A stretch of 23,500 bases of DNA. Source: Cryptomeria japonica. Its lineage: Eukaryota; Streptophyta; Pinopsida; Cupressales; Cupressaceae. The translations under genes and the position numbers were made by a program. This document shows positions 19,791 to 23,500 of this stretch, one piece after another (positions within the stretch are counted from its first letter, which is position 1; each line of letters begins with the position of its first letter). The notes under the pieces are model-generated. The model was not told the DNA's origin. It did no database searches and saw only the letters and a list, made by a program, of their open reading frames with translations. The DNA lies in the NCBI RefSeq assembly GCF_030272615.1, contig NC_081410.1, forward strand, positions 114,455,933 to 114,479,432. Direction: 5' to 3'.

Positions 19791-21600
19791 GATTAGGGCA
19801 TCAAATTGCGTGACCAGTATTTCCTGTACGAATTTTCTTGTTTAAACTTTACATCAGTTATTTTAATATTTGATCTTTTTTTCTCTTCTACTTTTCTATA
19901 TTTTGATTTAGGTGTGAACACCTAAAATTGACCATGTCCCATGATAAGCCTGATAAGCCTAACATCTGATACTCATCTAAACTACATTCTCATCACACCA
20001 ATATTATTAAGTAGCAATTACACCTAGTGTGCTATGGATACATCGAAGAGGTGTGGAATGTCAATTAAGAAAAATTTTGGTATAAATTTTGTTATATTTT
20101 TGTCTATATTTATGTCGTACATGAGTTCAATTGGTATAAAGAGATATAAAGATATAAGGGTAGAACTTGTTAGACATAGAAGATTCATGGTAAGTGTACA
20201 ATTGTGTACTTTAATTTGATTAATATTTTCAAAATATCATATCATCCATCTCTAGTCTTTCCAATAAGATAATAATTTGTATTTGAATTACATGGTAAAA
20301 AATCATTGACAGATGACTTGATCCCTATGAGTTGAATAGTTTGCATCCATGGTGAACCTCTTAATCAGATTTTTTGGATGTCCTGGTTTGGTAAACTTAT
20401 AATAAGACAAGATAGCTTCACCCTTTTTACTTTAATACAAAATAAAAATCATTTGTAAGAGGGAACAATTTAAAAGAACCCCAATATTACAAGTAAATAG
20501 TGTAGAGAACACTAAAACATGAAAATAAAAGAGACAAAAACCAAAATATATCCATTAGGCATGTGGAACAGACAATCCAATTGTAATGACACAATAAGAT
20601 GGGAATTATGACAAAAGTACAAGAATAATGTCGAAAACAATATTTGTCAATCTTTCATTGTGATAAAAATTTAGAATAATTTAGAATAATTTAAGGATAA
20701 TAAAGTAATAAAATTACATAGTGTAGACACATAAAATTTTCAATGCAATGTCTTCATACATTGTCATAATTTTTCTATTGATTAAATGGATATCATGTAA
20801 TATTTCTCTAATTTTAATCAATTCATTAAACTCTTCTTTCATAAATCCATTTTAATAATAAATTCATTCTTATGAATTCCTAATCCTTACCACTTCACAA
20901 ACCCATATCCATTAATCCTTTCACAAACCCACTCTATGTATCCCCTTTCACATTACCAATTTCATTCACTCAATGAATGTGGGATAACATTTATCTCCAA
21001 CTAGCTTTCTTTTGTCCCACATTCCTCCCATAGTAAACTTTCTTCATGAGGATATCTATAAATTTGTTTGCCTCTCTCACATAAGGCTCTCTCGCTTCTC
21101 GGAATTCACACATTATAATATTGTTTTGATTTCAGCACATTGATCTTTGTTTTAAATCATTTTTCACTCAATCTTTTCGTTCTTCCTTAGCCTCTTGTGC
21201 GCTATATTGAAAATCTAAGAGAAAAAATTTTAGTGTGCAAGATCATGGTAGATAGGAAAACAATGGAGTCAAGCGTCCATTGAATGCATAGTTTAAATTA
21301 TTTGTTTGTTTTGCATTTGATAGGGAAGAGCTCCATTTTCGGATGTTGGATTTTTAATTCTTGAGCTCTTTGGCTATTTCATTGAGCTCTTGAGACCAAG
21401 AAACAAATTTGTATCCTCCATCTAACACATAGTTTTGTGTCAAGATGATTCAATCATTATTTCTATCAATAGCATGATAAAAAACACTCTAAAATAAATA
21501 ATAAAAAAGTGCTTGTTTGAAAGCAATGGTGAAAGTACTTTCATCCCTAATGCAATCTAATTTATTGTATGATTTTAGGGAAATAACTAAACATGAAAAG
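19791..21600. other. AT-rich intergenic sequence with minor repeats
   Basis: No gene is supported. Small features: a doubled TGATAAGCC unit near 19940-19960, a doubled TTTAGAATAA unit near 20670-20690, and an inverted pair GAATGTGGGA at 20975-20984 with TCCCACATTC at 21015-21024. A 61-codon open frame at 20034-20219 has no recognised motif. Confidence 0.55.
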
Positions 21601-23220
21601 GGGTGTTGGTGCAGGAGCACCTAGTTCTACCTAGTTTTGTTGATGCATTTTCACATTTTTGGAGTGATTGATCATGTTTGGGATCAATGAATGAATAATT
21701 GACTATTGTTAGGTCCACAGGTGTGTTTTAGAGTTATTTGAAGTTGTTTGTCATCAAGGTTTGTCTTTTGTCTCAGTTTTGACCAATGTGCCCTTGTAAG
21801 CCAAAAATGGAATTATTTTGCAAAATAGTGTAAAACTCATTGTAAGGCCTTATTAGAAATTTGTTCATGTTATTTTGATGTTAGAGAACCATCCTAGGAG
21901 GTTTAGAATGAAGAGAAATGCCTAAGTTGCAAAAATGCAAAATGGAGCAAAAGTTGTCATTGTTGCTTGACAACTTTTTGCAACTTTTTTAGCAACTTTG
22001 CAAAACTGATCAAATCGGTGGTTAGGAAACCGATGAGGGGTTGGTTATGAGCAAGGGGTCATATAAAATACTTTTGAAATTAGTGTAAACGGGTTGGAAG
22101 ATCCAAGAGAAAATTTGAATAATATTTCTAGACAATTTTCAAGTTTTTGCATAAGATTTTTGTCATTTGGTAACAGCAGTCTGTACCAAATGGTTTGATC
22201 TTGGTACTGTCCTTTCATGGTGGTTTAGTACATTTTATTGTGTTTCTCAGGAAGTGATTGTATTCTTTCTTAGTGCAGGTTTGGTGTTTAATTACAAATT
22301 GTCTGCTATTGCATTGCTCTCAGACTGAGCAAGGGTTTAAGACCCTAGACATGGTTCCAACTTGAAATCTCGTTGTGTTTGTTCAATGACCCTTGGGATT
22401 CAATTCATTGATCCTATGTATAGTGTACATATTCTTTGTAATGTTCTGGAGATTGTTTGGAAGTTCTTTGCCATCATATCCTAGGCGAGCTCTGCCATAG
22501 CCCGAGTAGGGATATGACTACCATTTTGGTCATTGCTTGCAGGGAAGACAAAATGTGGATGTGCCAAGTGTTTGGCATGAAATTAAGAAGCCTATTGGAG
22601 TCCCAGAAGAAGAATGGAGGTATGATAGGGTGTAAAAACCAATAAACCCTATTGGAGAAGACTGTTAACTCTAAAACCCTCAAAAGAGCCATTTTTGGGA
22701 TTTGTATCGGTACAAACGCTCCAAACAGCCTACCCTTGTGAATGTAAAAGTTTATCCAAAAGGGTATTTGGATCACTAAATATTTTGGGAGGTTTTTTGG
22801 AATTTTTCTGAGCCATTGCACAAAAACCGGTAAGGTAGGGCTAATAGGGGCTCTAGGGCTACTAGGCCTAGAAAATAGGAATAAGAGGAAGCGATGGGAA
22901 AATGGAGAGAGGCCAATAAAAGAAACACATGAGTGGAATTGAAACGCCTTCTCTGCACCCCTTGAGACCCCTAAAAATGTATGTTGGAGATTTTGACAAT
23001 TGGATGGTTGGATTTACTCTAGTGAATCTCAGCCATGCTTGTGAGTAATAGGAGCAAACAAGTTGATAGGGAGAACTCCAAAGGATTTTAGTTGTTGGAC
23101 TAGTTAATGGACAGGAGCAGGTTGTGAACAAGGATGGAAGCCCACTAAAACATCTCTTACCTTCATATTAAACAAGGTGCAACTGTTTTGTGAGATCCTC
23201 CCCATCAGGTGTGAAAGTAG
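21601..23220. other. Unassigned stretch, possibly old LTR-retrotransposon sequence
   Basis: This stretch is less AT-biased than 19.8-21.6 kb. It begins with TGTTGGTGCAGGAGCACC (about 21604), a TG start of the kind LTRs have, and is long and non-coding, as conifer-type LTRs and leaders often are. I found no matching second LTR, CA end with target duplication, primer-binding site or protein domain. The open frames at 22457-23131 on both strands have no recognised domain. I do not assign it. Confidence 0.2.
21949..21978. repeat. Perfect 11-bp hairpin
   Basis: AAAAGTTGTCA (21949-21959) and TGACAACTTTT (21968-21978) are exact reverse complements with an 8-nt loop TTGTTGCT. The flanks contain further alternating GCAAAA and TTTTGC words, so a larger imperfect fold is possible. 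Confidence 0.85.
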
Positions 23221-23245
23221 AGGGAGGGATAAAGATAAAGAGGCG

Positions 23246-23248
<3 letters not shown>

Positions 23249-23288
<40 letters not shown>
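23249..23288. repeat. (AT)20 microsatellite
   Basis: Forty bases of uninterrupted AT dinucleotide are read directly from the sequence, followed by a short second ATATATAT tract near 23300. Confidence 0.97.
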
Positions 23289-23291
<3 letters not shown>

Positions 23292-23314
23292 GACATAAAG
23301 ATATATATATGACC

Positions 23315-23500
23315 TAAGGTATAGTCATAGAGAGATAGAGATATAAGGAGACATATAGAGTGGGGAGAGGGAGAGAAATACATTGAGACTGACAAATAAA
23401 GAGAAGTATAGATATACAAATAAAATTGAGAGATAGAGAGTGGGGGAGAAATAGGGGGAGATAGGGAGAGGGAGAGAGGGAGAGGGAGATATTGAGATAT
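23315..23500. repeat. Purine-rich GA/GATA low-complexity tract
   Basis: From about 23315 to the right edge the plus strand is dominated by GAGA, GATA and GGGAGA words with few pyrimidines. The tract appears to continue beyond the window. Confidence 0.85.

Noticed and set aside
23168-23419. 83-codon minus-strand frame with repeated Tyr-Ile
   Set aside because: It is a translation of the (AT)20 microsatellite and purine tract, not a gene.

Overview
This window looks like intergenic, repeat-rich nuclear DNA from a large plant genome, possibly a gymnosperm. It is AT-rich and has no intact host gene, tRNA, rRNA, operon or CRISPR. Its recognisable coding sequence is decayed plant L1-type LINE retrotransposon. 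The plant assignment rests on the ORF1 architecture (DUF4283-like domain plus a CX2CX4HX4C knuckle) and on ORF2 with an AP-endonuclease, a reverse transcriptase and a C-terminal zf-RVT-like region. The species cannot be read from the sequence.

Layout: (1) 1 to about 4200, minus strand, a decayed LINE whose 3' part runs off the left edge. Reading from the right, it carries ORF1 (4189 to 1994) and ORF2 (1997 to beyond base 1). (2) About 4200-4736, AT-rich spacer with a diverged 160-bp-offset duplication. (3) 4754-11177, plus strand, an apparently full-length LINE of about 6.4 kb. It is bounded by a perfect 17-bp target-site duplication (4737-4753 and 11178-11194) and has a 5' leader, ORF1, ORF2, a 3' leader and a short A tail. 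Both ORFs are broken by stops and frameshifts. (4) 11195-17090, AT-rich sequence holding a candidate MITE (11906-12252), a well-supported tRNA-derived SINE on the minus strand (13183-13384, 16-bp perfect TSD), a 36-bp A-tailed micro-insertion with 13-bp direct repeats (15688-15749), and a weak LTR candidate (16306-16790). (5) 17095-17708, minus strand, a probable fragment of a third LINE ORF1. (6) 19066-19790, a degenerate tandem repeat with a unit of roughly 270-316 bp. (7) 21600-23220, an unassigned stretch less AT-biased than its surroundings. (8) 23249-23500, (AT)20 followed by a purine-rich GA/GATA tract.

Functionally, the two large LINEs are non-LTR retrotransposons. In such elements ORF1 binds the RNA, and ORF2 nicks the target (endonuclease) and copies the RNA there (target-primed reverse transcription). 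The SINE and the micro-insertion carry the hallmarks of the same kind of machinery: A tails and target duplications. None of the LINE copies here can encode full proteins. I saw no new multi-gene system. The most useful observations are the precise insertion boundaries, the SINE, the possible micro-SINE, the stop-codon decay pattern, and a near-perfect 22-bp-arm hairpin inside a reverse-transcriptase pseudogene.
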